A DNA stretch of 64,000 nt from CAYRYU01 sp964428355. GTDB lineage: Bacteria; Muiribacteriota; Ozemobacteria; Ozemobacterales; Ozemobacteraceae. The notes under the pieces were generated by a model. That model was not told the origin of the DNA, ran no database searches, and worked only from the letters and a program-made list of their open reading frames with translations. The DNA lies in contig CAYRYU010000029.1 in assembly GCA_964428355.1 (NCBI GenBank), positions 1 to 64,000 on the forward strand. The letters run 5' to 3'. The position numbers and the translations under genes were made by a program. Positions 24,904 through 34,421 of this stretch are shown piece after piece. Position 1 is the stretch's first letter. Each line of letters starts with the position of its first letter.

Positions 24904-26605
24904 GGCGGTGGATATCCTCGAAGCGTGACCTCTCCAGCAGCAGCCTTTCCCCTTCGGGCGTGATGGGGTGGAAAATCTCGCCCAGACCTTCCGCGAGGTC
25001 CTTTTTCAGCTGTGCCGCGCTGAAGACCCTGAACGAGCGCAGGACCTTTCCCTTACCCGAAATGAGAATCCCCGCGGGTTCGGCGCCCTCTCCAACGGCC
25101 AACTCCTCCGGAAGAGGAGAGTCGAGGAAGAAGAGGCCGGAGGTTCCCATCGGAAAAGATTTTCGCGAAAGGGGTTCCCTGCCCCTTCCGGAAACCCCCA
25201 CCGCAAAGCGCAGGTTCCCGAAATCGGGGTCCCTCGCGATGCTCCTGATCAAACCCAGTGAAAAGGGCTGAGCAGGGGTTCCAGCCCCGGGCCCTGCCAC
25301 GAAAACCACCGGGCCGGAACGGGCCAGTTCGGTGAGGGGGAACCTCCTTCCGTCAGCGTCTTTCAGCCAGAGTGGTGGAACATCGCTTCCGGGAATGCAG
25401 CTCCAAAGCAGGGCGGTAATCGCCACCGGAGGGGTCGTCGTCGCGCTCCCGGAAGCCGTGGAGGTCGGGAAGATCACCCAGATGGGAGGGGAATGGTCGG
25501 AATCCCCAGTTTCGTTCCGGGCAACGAGGGTGATGGTGGCAATCTCACCTGGGTTGAAACCTCCCTTTATCGTCGCGAACTCGGCTGGGGCATTGATGTT
25601 CGCGAGATGCCACGACTTGTCGTTGAAAACCTGGTAGGAAGTCACCCCGGAAAGCTGGGGCCAATGCAGCACGAAGGTGGTCGAGCCGATGTCGGTGACG
25701 GAAAGGGGGCCGGGGGTGGCGGGAAGAAGGCGAACGACCTTTTCCCCCGAGTATTCCGAGACCCCGGAGGGGTTCTCCGCACGGACTTTAACGGTTACCG
25801 ACGCCCCGGGCTCCTGACCCTGGACCCGCAGGCTCGCCACGGAGGACCCAACGGTGGCATACGAGTCGGTTCCAAGAAATACCGTATAGGACGAAGCTCC
25901 TTCGACCAGATTCCAGGAAACCAGGAAGCTGGTCGAGGCGATCTGGGAGACGTTGATCGTCAGCTCGGGAGGCTTCGGAAGAAGGATGACCGTCAGGGGG
26001 TTGGAGGGCTCCCCCAACGATGATGGATTCTGGGCCACGACTCTTACCGTCACCGTCTGCCCGGGGTTGAACCCTGTCAGCAGGACGCTGGTTTCCGTCG
26101 CGGAGACCGTTGCAAGGATTTTTCCGGAGTCGTCGATGACGTGATAGGCGGTTGCCGTCGGAACCGGAAGCCAGTGGAGAACGAAGGTGGACGTCGTGAT
26201 GTCCGTTACCGTCGGCGTGGCGACCCTTGCAGGGCCGGTCAAGACATCCGTCGGCGAGGAGACGCCGATCATCAACCCCTTGTGATAGGTGATCACGTAA
26301 ATCTTGTAGGTGGTCCCTGGAAATGCCCCGGTAACCTGCATGCTGGTTCCCAGGGTCGAACCCCCGAAGAGTTCATGATCGATCCGGACCTGGTAATTAG
26401 TGGTCTTGTCGAACTGGCCGTACGGAGCCCAGCTGACCTTGAAGCTCTTGGGACCGATGCCTGAAACGGTGGGAGGTTGAAGATGGGTTTCGGAACGGAT
26501 ATCCCCGAACACCACCCAAGCCCCCGGCGAAAGAAGAAAAATGGCCAAAGAAAGGCCTGCGGCCCACCCCACGACCTTGAAGACACGGACATGTCCCTCA
26601 CGCAT
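24893..26605 (-). CDS. Exported FN3-repeat protein with cysteine-poor thioredoxin-like C-terminal domain
   Basis: 570 residues. An N-terminal signal or anchor (about 10-34) precedes four fibronectin type III domains (roughly 40-125, 128-208, 212-293 and 296-382; note the recurring STTFVLHW and TVRVVAQNPS patterns). After a Thr/Ser/Pro linker, residues about 408-560 resemble an AhpC/TlpA-like thioredoxin fold (PPLWLKDADGRRFPLTEL, PVVFVAGPG, EPAGILISGKGKVLRSF) in which the usual CXXC is replaced by AGPGAGTP. The fold call is by eye and uncertain. The FN3 part suggests surface binding. The gene converges on the zinc-ribbon gene. Confidence 0.65.
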   Translation of the reverse strand: MREGHVRVFKVVGWAAGLSLAIFLLSPGAWVVFGDIRSETHLQPPTVSGIGPKSFKVSWAPYGQFDKTTNYQVRIDHELFGGSTLGTSMQVTGAFPGTTYKIYVITYHKGLMIGVSSPTDVLTGPARVATPTVTDITTSTFVLHWLPVPTATAYHVIDDSGKILATVSATETSVLLTGFNPGQTVTVRVVAQNPSSLGEPSNPLTVILLPKPPELTINVSQIASTSFLVSWNLVEGASSYTVFLGTDSYATVGSSVASLRVQGQEPGASVTVKVRAENPSGVSEYSGEKVVRLLPATPGPLSVTDIGSTTFVLHWPQLSGVTSYQVFNDKSWHLANINAPAEFATIKGGFNPGEIATITLVARNETGDSDHSPPIWVIFPTSTASGSATTTPPVAITALLWSCIPGSDVPPLWLKDADGRRFPLTELARSGPVVFVAGPGAGTPAQPFSLGLIRSIARDPDFGNLRFAVGVSGRGREPLSRKSFPMGTSGLFFLDSPLPEELAVGEGAEPAGILISGKGKVLRSFRVFSAAQLKKDLAEGLGEIFHPITPEGERLLLERSRFEDIHRLNR

Positions 26606-26685
26606 AACAAACCGCCCTTTTGAAATCCTACCATATTATTCGGCTTCCGGGGCACTCCACCGTAGCCGTCCCGGAAGGGGAGAGG

Positions 26686-28446
26686 TCACTGTTCCCCGAA
26701 AGCCCCGGGGTCGGAATACTCGACCTGAACCAGGCGGGCAGGAATTCCATGGAGGGCGAAGTATCTCAGCCAGCTTTTCTGGTTCAGCTGGAGGCGGTCC
26801 CCGGGACTTTTCACCTCCGCGAGAAGATACCCCGGCGGTTCCGAAACGAAAAGGAAGAGGTCCGGAAATCCCGTCTTGAACCCCCCTGGATTGCGGCTCA
26901 GACGATCGAAGACTGCGGTAAGGTGGGCTCTGGGAACGACACCGAGCACCCCCTCGATGTTTCCCCGCGTTAGGGCGTCCCAGTTGACAAGGGAGTTGGC
27001 AATCCCGTGTTTCCGGTCGAAAATCTCCAGCAATCTTCCGGGCCAACCCGGATCCTCACCGATCTCCCGCAGCCTTTTCCGGATCTCCCCTTCCCTTGCG
27101 ACCCGGAATTCCGCGGTGAAAAGATCGGCGGGACCGGCCTGGAAAGGGTGGCCGAATGCGCGTGGGACCGGAAGGAAAATGAGATCCCAGAAGGCCAGCC
27201 CAAAGATGCCCGTCCAAAAGCGGTTTTCCGCCTCGAAACCGGGACGCCCCCTTTGCGCAAAGTATTCCAAGACGCTGGTTTCGACCCGGACAGGCCCGAA
27301 AAAGCTTTGCCATCCGGGCGAAGATCGTGCACGTCGCCCTCCATGGACGGCAGCCCCCCTCCAATCGAGCGTGACATGCTCCACAACAGGCTCCCAAAGG
27401 TTTCCGCCCGGTTTTTCCCGGGAAAGCCGCCGGGAAAGACCCTCCGCGACTTCCTCCTCCTCGGGATCTCGCGGTGCGGCAAGAATCTCTCCGCAGATTC
27501 CGAGAGCTTCGGCATTTCTGCCCATCCTTGCAAGGAGACGGGCCCGGCGTTCCCGCGACGGAAGGGTCTCGGGATCCGAATAGACCTCCAGCGCGCACCC
27601 GGGATTCCCCCTTCTTTCCCAGAAACGGCCTGCCTCCTCGAGGAATCGTCGCTTTCGCCGGATCAGGAGCGGGTGTCCGTTCGAAGGCGGAAGTTCCCCG
27701 ATCAAACGGTCGACCTGGGGCTCCGCGTCCCCCGGGGGCATCCCGGAGATGACCTCCGTGAGCTCATCACGGAGGTCACGAATGGAAATCGCGGCATCGA
27801 TCTCGCCTCGCGAAGTGAAAAGCCTGTGGGAAGAAAGCAGCGGATAGGGCTCGAACCGGACCTTCCCGAGGTCGCTCAGGACGAATGCGGTGAGATCCGT
27901 TTCCGACGTTCCGAAGAAAAGAAGCCTGAAAACCCGCAGAACGTCCTGGAAAAGCGGTGCGAGCCAGTGGAACCGCTTTTTCAGCCCCTCCCCGATTTCC
28001 TCCCGGGAGCGGGAATTCCGGAGGAGGTCCTGGAGTCCAGCCTTCCCAGGGGGCGAGGGCCATTCGAGAACACCCAGGTGTTCGCCCAGGTCACGAAGTT
28101 CCGCCGAGGTCAGCAGGGAAAAGGCCTCTTCCGAGAAAACCGGGTCGTCGACCGAAAGGAAACCCTCTTCCACAAGGTTTCCCCAGACTCCAGAAATCTC
28201 TGGAATCTCCTCATACGAAAGTCTGTCCGAACGGAAAACCGGGCCCTTTCTCGACGAGAGGCGGACGAACAGACGTTGCCCGGCAAGAGGGAGCGAGCGG
28301 AAGCGGTGGCCGAAAGCCTTCTCCCTATCGGTCAGAAGATCATCGTATCTGGCTTCGACCACATCGAGAAGCGTCCGAAAATGCTCGAGATAGTATCCCG
28401 TTGGAAGTTCGGAAGGGAACCCTGGGAGAGGGGATCGGGTGCTCAT
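26686..28446 (-). CDS. FAN1-like VRR-NUC structure-specific nuclease
   Basis: 586 residues. The C-terminus carries a VRR-NUC type PD-(D/E)XK site: D529 in GFPDLFLF, E544 and K546 in LLAEVKSPGDR, then Q556. Upstream there is a SAP-like helical segment (SAELRDLGEHL, about 113-150) and TPR-like helices (NAEALGICGEIL), the same order as in FAN1 (SAP, TPR, nuclease). FAN1 and its Pseudomonas homologue cut 5' flap DNA and help repair interstrand crosslinks. The length is close to the bacterial family. It follows the vWA gene by 15 bases. No good ribosome site is visible before the ATG, so coupling to the upstream gene is likely. Confidence 0.8.
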   Translation of the reverse strand: MSTRSPLPGFPSELPTGYYLEHFRTLLDVVEARYDDLLTDREKAFGHRFRSLPLAGQRLFVRLSSRKGPVFRSDRLSYEEIPEISGVWGNLVEEGFLSVDDPVFSEEAFSLLTSAELRDLGEHLGVLEWPSPPGKAGLQDLLRNSRSREEIGEGLKKRFHWLAPLFQDVLRVFRLLFFGTSETDLTAFVLSDLGKVRFEPYPLLSSHRLFTSRGEIDAAISIRDLRDELTEVISGMPPGDAEPQVDRLIGELPPSNGHPLLIRRKRRFLEEAGRFWERRGNPGCALEVYSDPETLPSRERRARLLARMGRNAEALGICGEILAAPRDPEEEEVAEGLSRRLSREKPGGNLWEPVVEHVTLDWRGAAVHGGRRARSSPGWQSFFGPVRVETSVLEYFAQRGRPGFEAENRFWTGIFGLAFWDLIFLPVPRAFGHPFQAGPADLFTAEFRVAREGEIRKRLREIGEDPGWPGRLLEIFDRKHGIANSLVNWDALTRGNIEGVLGVVPRAHLTAVFDRLSRNPGGFKTGFPDLFLFVSEPPGYLLAEVKSPGDRLQLNQKSWLRYFALHGIPARLVQVEYSDPGAFGEQ

Positions 28447-28461
28447 TGAACCCGAAAGCCG

Positions 28462-29535
28462 TCAGGCCAGGCTTTTCCTGAAAGGAAGTTGCAACGTCTG
28501 GTCGAAGACGACAGGATCGGGGGGGAACTGGAGGGAAAACGAAGTGGCATCGATCGGAAGGCGGATGGTCGTTCGGTAGGTGAGCCCTGCCTTGAACTCC
28601 TGGATCACCTTTCCCTTGGAGTCGAGGATCACCGCCGGCGGTGTGACGATCATATCTTCAGGATAAAGCCCTCCGAGGATTTCCAGGGGTTCCTTGCGGT
28701 CATCGGCAACTCGGCAGTCCCAGAGGTCGTATTCGAGGCCGGTCTTCAGTTCTCCGAGACGGGAAAGGTTTTTCTTCTCGACCTCGGTTCCCATTCCTAT
28801 CATCACGAACTTCATCGGGTTCAGCTTCTTGGCTTTGATGAGAATCCCGAGGTTGATCGAAAAGCTCACCAGGTCTTCCAGGTCCGAAAACCCGCCATCA
28901 GTGAGAATCACCACCAGGGTCTGCGAAACCGAGGCGAAGTTGCCGACCAGGAACTGGATCAGAGGAAGCAGTTTGGATTCCTTTCCGAAGGAAAAAGCCT
29001 CGTTGCCGGGAATGGAAAGCTCGCGGCAGTTTTTCCGGGGGATCTCCCCGAGGTTGATCCATCCGGGATCGTTTTGGCATCCCCAGAACATGAGGTTGCA
29101 TGCCTCGTTGACATCGACCTTCGCGGAGAGAAGCTCGAGAAAGGCCCTGGCCTTGGGTTCGAGATGGTTTTCGGTCCACTTCAGGAAACCCTGGGCGATG
29201 GCGTCCTGGTAGGCTTCCGGGCGGAAGAGCCGTTGGACCTTTCCCTCGCGCTCCTCATCGAAAACCAGGTTCTGGCGGAAGTATCTTTCCTGGATCTGGA
29301 GGGGGATGTCTCCGGTAAGGGTCTTTCCCCATAGCGGACGCATCGACTCACTCGCGTCGAGGGCGAGAACGGTGTTCCAGTCAGCTCCTGGAGGGGCAAG
29401 GAAGGTGAAGAAGACCTCGAGCTCCTTCCCAACCCTCTTGCAGGCAACCTGGCTGAAAATCCGGGCAAGACGGTCATTCGGGATGGGGAAGATCACTCCG
29501 TCCCGCATGAGCGTGGTCGTCTTCTTCAGGGCCAT
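28462..29535 (-). CDS. von Willebrand factor A (vWA) domain protein
   Basis: 357 residues, no signal peptide. A vWA fold is indicated by the MIDAS motif D60-A-S62-E-S64 in VLALDASESM, and by VVILTDGGFSD with D213. About 100 residues are inserted between these two. The N-terminal 45 residues (TTTLMRDGVIFPIPND) recall TerY/TerD-associated vWA proteins, and the C-terminal part is beta-rich. Cytosolic vWA proteins usually chelate a metal and assemble protein complexes, often with AAA ATPases, but none is seen here. It lies between the stalk-domain gene and the FAN1-like gene on the same strand. Confidence 0.7.
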   Translation of the reverse strand: MALKKTTTLMRDGVIFPIPNDRLARIFSQVACKRVGKELEVFFTFLAPPGADWNTVLALDASESMRPLWGKTLTGDIPLQIQERYFRQNLVFDEEREGKVQRLFRPEAYQDAIAQGFLKWTENHLEPKARAFLELLSAKVDVNEACNLMFWGCQNDPGWINLGEIPRKNCRELSIPGNEAFSFGKESKLLPLIQFLVGNFASVSQTLVVILTDGGFSDLEDLVSFSINLGILIKAKKLNPMKFVMIGMGTEVEKKNLSRLGELKTGLEYDLWDCRVADDRKEPLEILGGLYPEDMIVTPPAVILDSKGKVIQEFKAGLTYRTTIRLPIDATSFSLQFPPDPVVFDQTLQLPFRKSLA

Positions 29536-29578
29536 TTCCTACACCAAACTCCGCGTGGCAAGGTTTCTCCGGAGGGTT

Positions 29579-31213
29579 TCATCCGCTCGTAAGGCGGATG
29601 GTAGCCTCCCGGGACTTCCGGTCACGATGCAGCAGTTCGAATCGCGCTTTCAGGACTTTTTCGAGAGTCACGGGCGAAACGAACAACCGCTTTCCGTGCA
29701 GAAAGGATGCCGGTTTGCTTCTGATGGGGGTGGAATTCCAGACGAAACCGGTCTTTCCCGGGACAACGACCAGAACCGGGCCGTCCCCCTTTCGACAGAC
29801 CGCCCCCTTCTTCATCCCTTCCCATTTTACCGTCCAGCCGTCCGCTTCCAGAACCTGGCGCAGACCAACCAGCAACCTTCCTCGTGTCCTGATGACGGGA
29901 ATGCCCTTGAATTCCCTTGCAGTAGAGGAATACGCGGTGGCCTGAGGTTCAGATGGGACTCCGGCTTTGGGTTTCGTCGCCAACCGGATCTTAACCGTAT
30001 TCGAAGGCCCGACGCCTTCCACCACTGAAAGGCGTCCGTCCAGGATCTTTTCCAGGAACTCGACCGGAACGAACATCTGGCCCCCACGTGTCAAAATCGG
30101 TGGAACGGGGGATTTCAAGGCCTTTCCCGAAAGTATCGCGCGTCTCCGGCCAGGAACGACAATCAGGGACTCGTCCTTCCCATTCCGGCATCGGACACCT
30201 TTCCTCATGCTGATCCACTCGACCTTCCAGCCGTTTGCCTGGAGAACCTGGCGCAACCCTAGAAGGGTTCGGGACCGCTTCCTGAGTGCTGGAATCCCTT
30301 CGATCTCGGCACTGGAACCCAGTACGATTTCGGTCGGAACCGGGGAGGGTGTTGCCGCGACAATGCCGTCCGGGGCGGGAGTGGAAACGACAGCCGGTTC
30401 CGCGGGGGGAAGAGGCTTTTCGCCCGGGGTCGGCGATGCGGGCGGAGGTTCCCCCGCCTCGGGCTTTGCCTGGACAGGCTCGGCTACTGCCACTTGCGGA
30501 GCGGAAGCAGGGGAAGTTCCCTGGGTTTTGACTTCGGGCGGGGGAATTTCACCGGAAGCGGCTTCCCCGACCGGGGCGGCAGTTTCTCCACCAGTGGGGA
30601 CATTTCCAACCCCACCCTGGGCTCCCCCTCCCGAAGCGGCCGCGGCAAGGACGATCGGCTTGGTCTCGGGTTGCGGAACCGGGTTCTCCCCAGACCTGTC
30701 ATCGAAGAAGGAAATCTTGGTGGGAAGACCTTGGGGCTCTGAAGGTTGTTTCGAAACAAGTATCGGCCGGGAAGTTGGCTCGGCCGGGGGTTGCGAGGCG
30801 GGAGAAGCGGGCCCCCCAAGGGCGGTTTCCGAAACGGAAGTTGAAGAGGAAGAGGGGGCCTCGGAACTCACCGTCTGGGACCCGGTAGAAGAGTCATTTA
30901 CGGGGGGGAGGCCGGAAAGGCTGGCAACTCCAGGGGAAACGGAAGCCTGTTCGACTCCGGGAGGTGAAGCCGACGGAGTAGGTGAAGAAGGGTTCCCCGA
31001 ATCCCGGAAGGAAAAATACACCAGGATAGGGAGCGAGAGAATGAGAACGACGAGAAGGATGACTCCCGGGTGAACTTGATTTTTCCCTTTTGGAACTGTC
31101 GCCTTGGGAATGTCCGGTTTTCCGGAAACGGCAGCTGACGGAGCCCAGACCTTCCCGGTCAAAATCACCGGGACCGGCTCCAAACCAGGATTGGAGCGAG
31201 AGTTGTTTTCCAT
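29579..31213 (-). CDS. Membrane-anchored protein with two copper-amine-oxidase-N-like (stalk) domains
   Basis: 544 residues from ATG 31213. A short cytoplasmic N-terminus, one transmembrane helix (VILLVVLILSLPILVYF, about 52-68), and a very long Pro/Ser/Thr/Glu-rich linker (about 75-310) are followed by two tandem stalk domains of the Cu-amine-oxidase N-terminal type. Each has the pattern IPALRKRSRTLLGLRQVLQANG or its second copy, and ends in FVPVEFLEKIL or FVSPVTLEKVL. These domains bind envelope polymers in Firmicutes-like and other bacteria. A frame extension to TTG 31276 is possible but has no ribosome site. It is upstream of the vWA gene. Confidence 0.65.
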   Translation of the reverse strand: MENNSRSNPGLEPVPVILTGKVWAPSAAVSGKPDIPKATVPKGKNQVHPGVILLVVLILSLPILVYFSFRDSGNPSSPTPSASPPGVEQASVSPGVASLSGLPPVNDSSTGSQTVSSEAPSSSSTSVSETALGGPASPASQPPAEPTSRPILVSKQPSEPQGLPTKISFFDDRSGENPVPQPETKPIVLAAAASGGGAQGGVGNVPTGGETAAPVGEAASGEIPPPEVKTQGTSPASAPQVAVAEPVQAKPEAGEPPPASPTPGEKPLPPAEPAVVSTPAPDGIVAATPSPVPTEIVLGSSAEIEGIPALRKRSRTLLGLRQVLQANGWKVEWISMRKGVRCRNGKDESLIVVPGRRRAILSGKALKSPVPPILTRGGQMFVPVEFLEKILDGRLSVVEGVGPSNTVKIRLATKPKAGVPSEPQATAYSSTAREFKGIPVIRTRGRLLVGLRQVLEADGWTVKWEGMKKGAVCRKGDGPVLVVVPGKTGFVWNSTPIRSKPASFLHGKRLFVSPVTLEKVLKARFELLHRDRKSREATIRLTSG

Positions 31214-31381
31214 CGAGGAAGAATACTCCTCCAACGATTTATTGGAATGATGATAACACAAATCTGCAAAGTCCAACCAATTTGGATTTTTCCCCGGAAA
31301 CGGGTTTTTCCTCCGGAAGAATCCGAGGGGGAGAAAAATTGTTGGGGTGGATCGAAATCGGAGGCAGGCTCCCGGCTCGGG

Positions 31382-31897
31382 TTATTTTTCCGGGAACAGG
31401 CTGAATCTTTTCAGGAACCCCGCCTGGTTGATCTCGAACTCCAGCTTGATTTCCGAGCGGGAAAACCAGACGACCGTCTCTTCACTGTCCACATCCATCG
31501 AATCGGGGGATCCAAAGAGCTTACCCAGGTCGTCGATCCGAATCTCGCCGGACAAAACCCCGAAGCCCTTTACCCGGGGGCGGCCAAAAGCCAGGGCGGG
31601 ATGCTTCGGAAGGCATTCGTCCGCTCCGATGAAGAAAGCGAGATAGTCGAAACAACCCTTTTCGAAATCGATCTGGAAACCTTTCCTGGCGTAAAGCAGC
31701 TCGCAGGTCTCCTCACCTGACCAGGTGAAGAGTTCGGGTTTCCCGAAAGTCATTGCCTCCTTCAGGTCGCATCCGAATCTGAGCGGACCGAACTCCAGGG
31801 AGGAAAGGTCTATTTCGGGCGTCTCGAACTCCAAAACGGGCCATTCCGATGTGGGATCGGGCTTCCGGCCAAGAAGGAAATCCAGAACCCCCGACAT
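31382..31897 (-). CDS. Hypothetical cytosolic protein
   Basis: 171 residues with no signal peptide, membrane segment or motif I can name. It reads as an alternating beta protein rich in acidic and aromatic residues (for example CFDYLAFFIGADE and TVVWFSRSEIKLEFEI). A strong GGGAGGAG two bases before the ATG supports that it is a real gene. It lies 168 bases upstream of the stalk-domain gene and 13 bases downstream of a small membrane protein gene, all on the minus strand. Confidence 0.6.
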   Translation of the reverse strand: MSGVLDFLLGRKPDPTSEWPVLEFETPEIDLSSLEFGPLRFGCDLKEAMTFGKPELFTWSGEETCELLYARKGFQIDFEKGCFDYLAFFIGADECLPKHPALAFGRPRVKGFGVLSGEIRIDDLGKLFGSPDSMDVDSEETVVWFSRSEIKLEFEINQAGFLKRFSLFPEK

Positions 31898-31910
31898 GGC
31901 TCCTCCCTTC

Positions 31911-32390
31911 TCAAGGTCGCCTTGAATTTTCGAGGCTTTTCAGGCCGGCCCCGATCGATACGATTACTGTGCAAGGAAGCAGGACGAATAGGTGCGTGAA
32001 CAGGGTGTAGTTTTCGAGAACCGACATTCCGCTCCCACCCCAGGGCATCAATGCGCGGTTGAACCGGAACAGGAGGACTGAAAGAGGAACGGCCCCGAGG
32101 ATGGAGACCCCAGTCCAGAACGCGGTTTCAGAAGGGGCGACCAGTTCCTTCAGGGAACCGACGGTCCAGAACCAGAACAGGGAGATGATTCCGAAGAAAC
32201 TGAGAAGCACCAGGAGGTTATTCCCTTCCAGGATCGCCCCCAACGCTTCCGTGATCCCGTGAAAAAAGCCGGTGGAAAGGATCGCGTAGGAATCCAGAAG
32301 GCACAGGATCTGGGAAATCCCCAGGATCCTCTTTTCGAGGAACCGGTCGAGAAATCTGAAACGGAATGGGCTTCTTCCGAGACCTGCCAT
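31911..32390 (-). CDS. Hypothetical four-helix membrane protein
   Basis: 159 residues with four predicted transmembrane helices (about 23-50, 55-77, 90-108 and 128-148) and a basic N-terminus. I recognise no family. It is the first gene of the leftward group that continues with the unknown protein, the stalk-domain protein, the vWA protein and the FAN1-like nuclease. An in-frame stop lies just upstream of the ATG, so this start is forced. Confidence 0.55.
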   Translation of the reverse strand: MAGLGRSPFRFRFLDRFLEKRILGISQILCLLDSYAILSTGFFHGITEALGAILEGNNLLVLLSFFGIISLFWFWTVGSLKELVAPSETAFWTGVSILGAVPLSVLLFRFNRALMPWGGSGMSVLENYTLFTHLFVLLPCTVIVSIGAGLKSLENSRRP

Positions 32391-33028
32391 TGGAAGAGTC
32401 TACCACAAGGGTGCGGACTTTTCTGGGTGGCACTTGCCCGAAAACCAGAACACCATGCCTCATTCCCAGGGGCGGGTTCTTCGGATGTCTCGTTCCCCTC
32501 TTCGTCCGCGGTTTCAGCGTCCCCGGATGATCCGGGAACCGTTCCCTCGCACGTCGGTTGCTCTTCTGAAGCATCTCCCGAGCTCGATTCCTGCAACCTT
32601 CCAGTCTGGTCTTCATTCCCCTGCTTTTCCGGATTCCGATAACTTCCGTGGGTTTTGCATGAAATCACCCCGCCCTTGGAAAGAACTCCTTTGGAGAAAA
32701 ACCGGCACCGGGTATCTGGGGTGTTGGACTCAAAGTCCAGAGAAAACCTGCCGTCTTCCCAGGACGGAAAAGCTTCCTTGGAAAACAGCATCTATCGCAA
32801 GTTGCAGCATGAAATCACATGTCCCGGAATCGAAGAATTCAATCCAGGCGTTGGCGCCGATGTTCGGGAGGAAACGAGAGGGTAGCTATCCGCAGGTTCG
32901 AGGGTCGAGGGAATCCCCTTCGCATTCCAAAGCCGCGAAGGGTTCCGGAATCAATCCAGATTCCACTAAACCATTTTTCCAGAAAGCGAGAAGTATAACC
33001 AAATTTCATAAGAGCGTAAGGAGGTCCC
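32391..33028. other. 638-base region without a supportable gene
   Basis: It separates the leftward group from the rightward clostripain-like gene. Open frames exist on both strands, but none has protein-like hydrophobic patterning throughout or a good ribosome site. One minus-strand frame over about 32480-32640 is Glu/Ser-rich and could be the remnant of a lost gene. The last 40 bases hold a TATAAC (32993-32998) and an AAGGAGGT that serve the next gene. Confidence 0.5.
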
Positions 33029-34396
33029 ATGAAACGGATCGTCGCCTGGATCGTGATCTCCCTGGCCCTGGCAGGTTCTTCCTTCGCGCAAAGCCGCCCG
33101 CCCGCGGCGCAGAAAGAGTGGACGGTCGCCACGTTCCTCAACGCCGACAATGACCTGGACAAATTCGGAGTTCGCGATCAGGCAGAAATGTCCTGGATCG
33201 GATCGAACGAATGGCTCAACATAGTCACACTTTTCGACCGCGCAAGACAGCCCGCGGTGATCAATTACATCGGGAAGGACCGGATTGAACCGGTCACCGA
33301 ACCTGAAGAGATCGACATGGGGGACCCCAAGGAACTGGTCCGGTTCGCCCGCTTCCTGAAGGACAGGTATCCCGCAAAGCATTACTGCATATGCATCTGG
33401 AACCACGGAACGGGTTGGCGGTCCCGCAGCGACCGAAAGAACCCCCCTGTGGTGAAGGGAATCTCCTATGACTTCACTTCCGGCAACAACATCTCAACGA
33501 ATCAGCTCGGGGCGGCAATGAAGGAGATCAGGGGAATCCTTGGGAAAAACCTCGACATCCTCGCCTTCGACGCATGCCTGATGCAAACGGTGGAAGTTGC
33601 TTATGCATGCCATGAAAGCGTCGATTTCATCGTGGGTTCGGAGGAAACGGAACCCGGCACCGGCGCCCCCTACGACGATATTCTCAAGACCCTTACCCCA
33701 ACCACCTCACCCGAGGAGTTTTCGAGGCAGTGGGTGAAGACCTTCGTCCGGACATACATCGAAGAACCCGAAGCGGGAAACGATACGGCCCAGTCGGCCA
33801 TCCGCTGTTCCGAAATCCCCCATCTGGTTCAGGCAATGGAAGCGCTTTCGGGCGCACTCTCTTCGTCCGACGCCCGAAACCAGGCCGACGCAGCCCGCCG
33901 CGGGGTCCAGACCTTCGCATACGCGGATCAAATTGATCTGGCGCACTTCTGCACACGCCTGGTGGGGTCGATGGAAAAACAGGACAGCTCACCCGTTGTC
34001 CAGGCATGCCGGAAGGTCCTCGAAGTAATCTCCCGCCTCGTCGTCGAATCGGGAACCGCAGGACCCACCGTCGCGAACGCCAGGGGGATCGCAGTCTATT
34101 TCCCCGGAGACTACGCCCTTGCCCCGGAATACCGCGACCTCGGGTTCGCGATGGACACCGGGTGGGACGAGATGATCACTTCCCTGAAAACGGCCCGGGT
34201 CGCAGGACGGATCCATTCCCGACTCCTCTCCGGAGACCTTTCAACGCTTCTCGAATTCGTTTCCTCTTCCCGAAACGAAGACCCCGGGCTTCGCAGAGCC
34301 GTCATCCGCGATCTCAATTTCCGGGTGGCCCACGAGGGTCCCGTTCCGGCCGGTGTCCTCCCACGAATCCAGTCCCTCCTCGATCCGGCCGAATAG
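33029..34396 (+). CDS. Clostripain-like (C11 family) secreted cysteine protease
   Basis: 455 residues with a signal peptide (1-20). The catalytic pair of the C11/clan CD fold is clear: H126 in IWNHGTGW and C183 in FDACLM. The early WTVATFLNADNDLD segment is also typical. Members cleave after Arg or Lys, often after self-processing. A very strong AAGGAGGT precedes the ATG. A second, related protease gene lies 4.5 kb away on the other strand. A perfect 11-bp terminator hairpin follows about 30 bases after the stop. Confidence 0.85.
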   Translation: MKRIVAWIVISLALAGSSFAQSRPPAAQKEWTVATFLNADNDLDKFGVRDQAEMSWIGSNEWLNIVTLFDRARQPAVINYIGKDRIEPVTEPEEIDMGDPKELVRFARFLKDRYPAKHYCICIWNHGTGWRSRSDRKNPPVVKGISYDFTSGNNISTNQLGAAMKEIRGILGKNLDILAFDACLMQTVEVAYACHESVDFIVGSEETEPGTGAPYDDILKTLTPTTSPEEFSRQWVKTFVRTYIEEPEAGNDTAQSAIRCSEIPHLVQAMEALSGALSSSDARNQADAARRGVQTFAYADQIDLAHFCTRLVGSMEKQDSSPVVQACRKVLEVISRLVVESGTAGPTVANARGIAVYFPGDYALAPEYRDLGFAMDTGWDEMITSLKTARVAGRIHSRLLSGDLSTLLEFVSSSRNEDPGLRRAVIRDLNFRVAHEGPVPAGVLPRIQSLLDPAE

Positions 34397-34421
34397 CGTT
34401 CGGACAAGGATCGACAATCCC

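Noticed and set aside
32150..32791. 213-codon minus-strand ORF as a gene
   Set aside because: Half of it overlaps the four-helix membrane protein in another frame, and the rest is Glu/Ser-rich without a ribosome site; at best a remnant.
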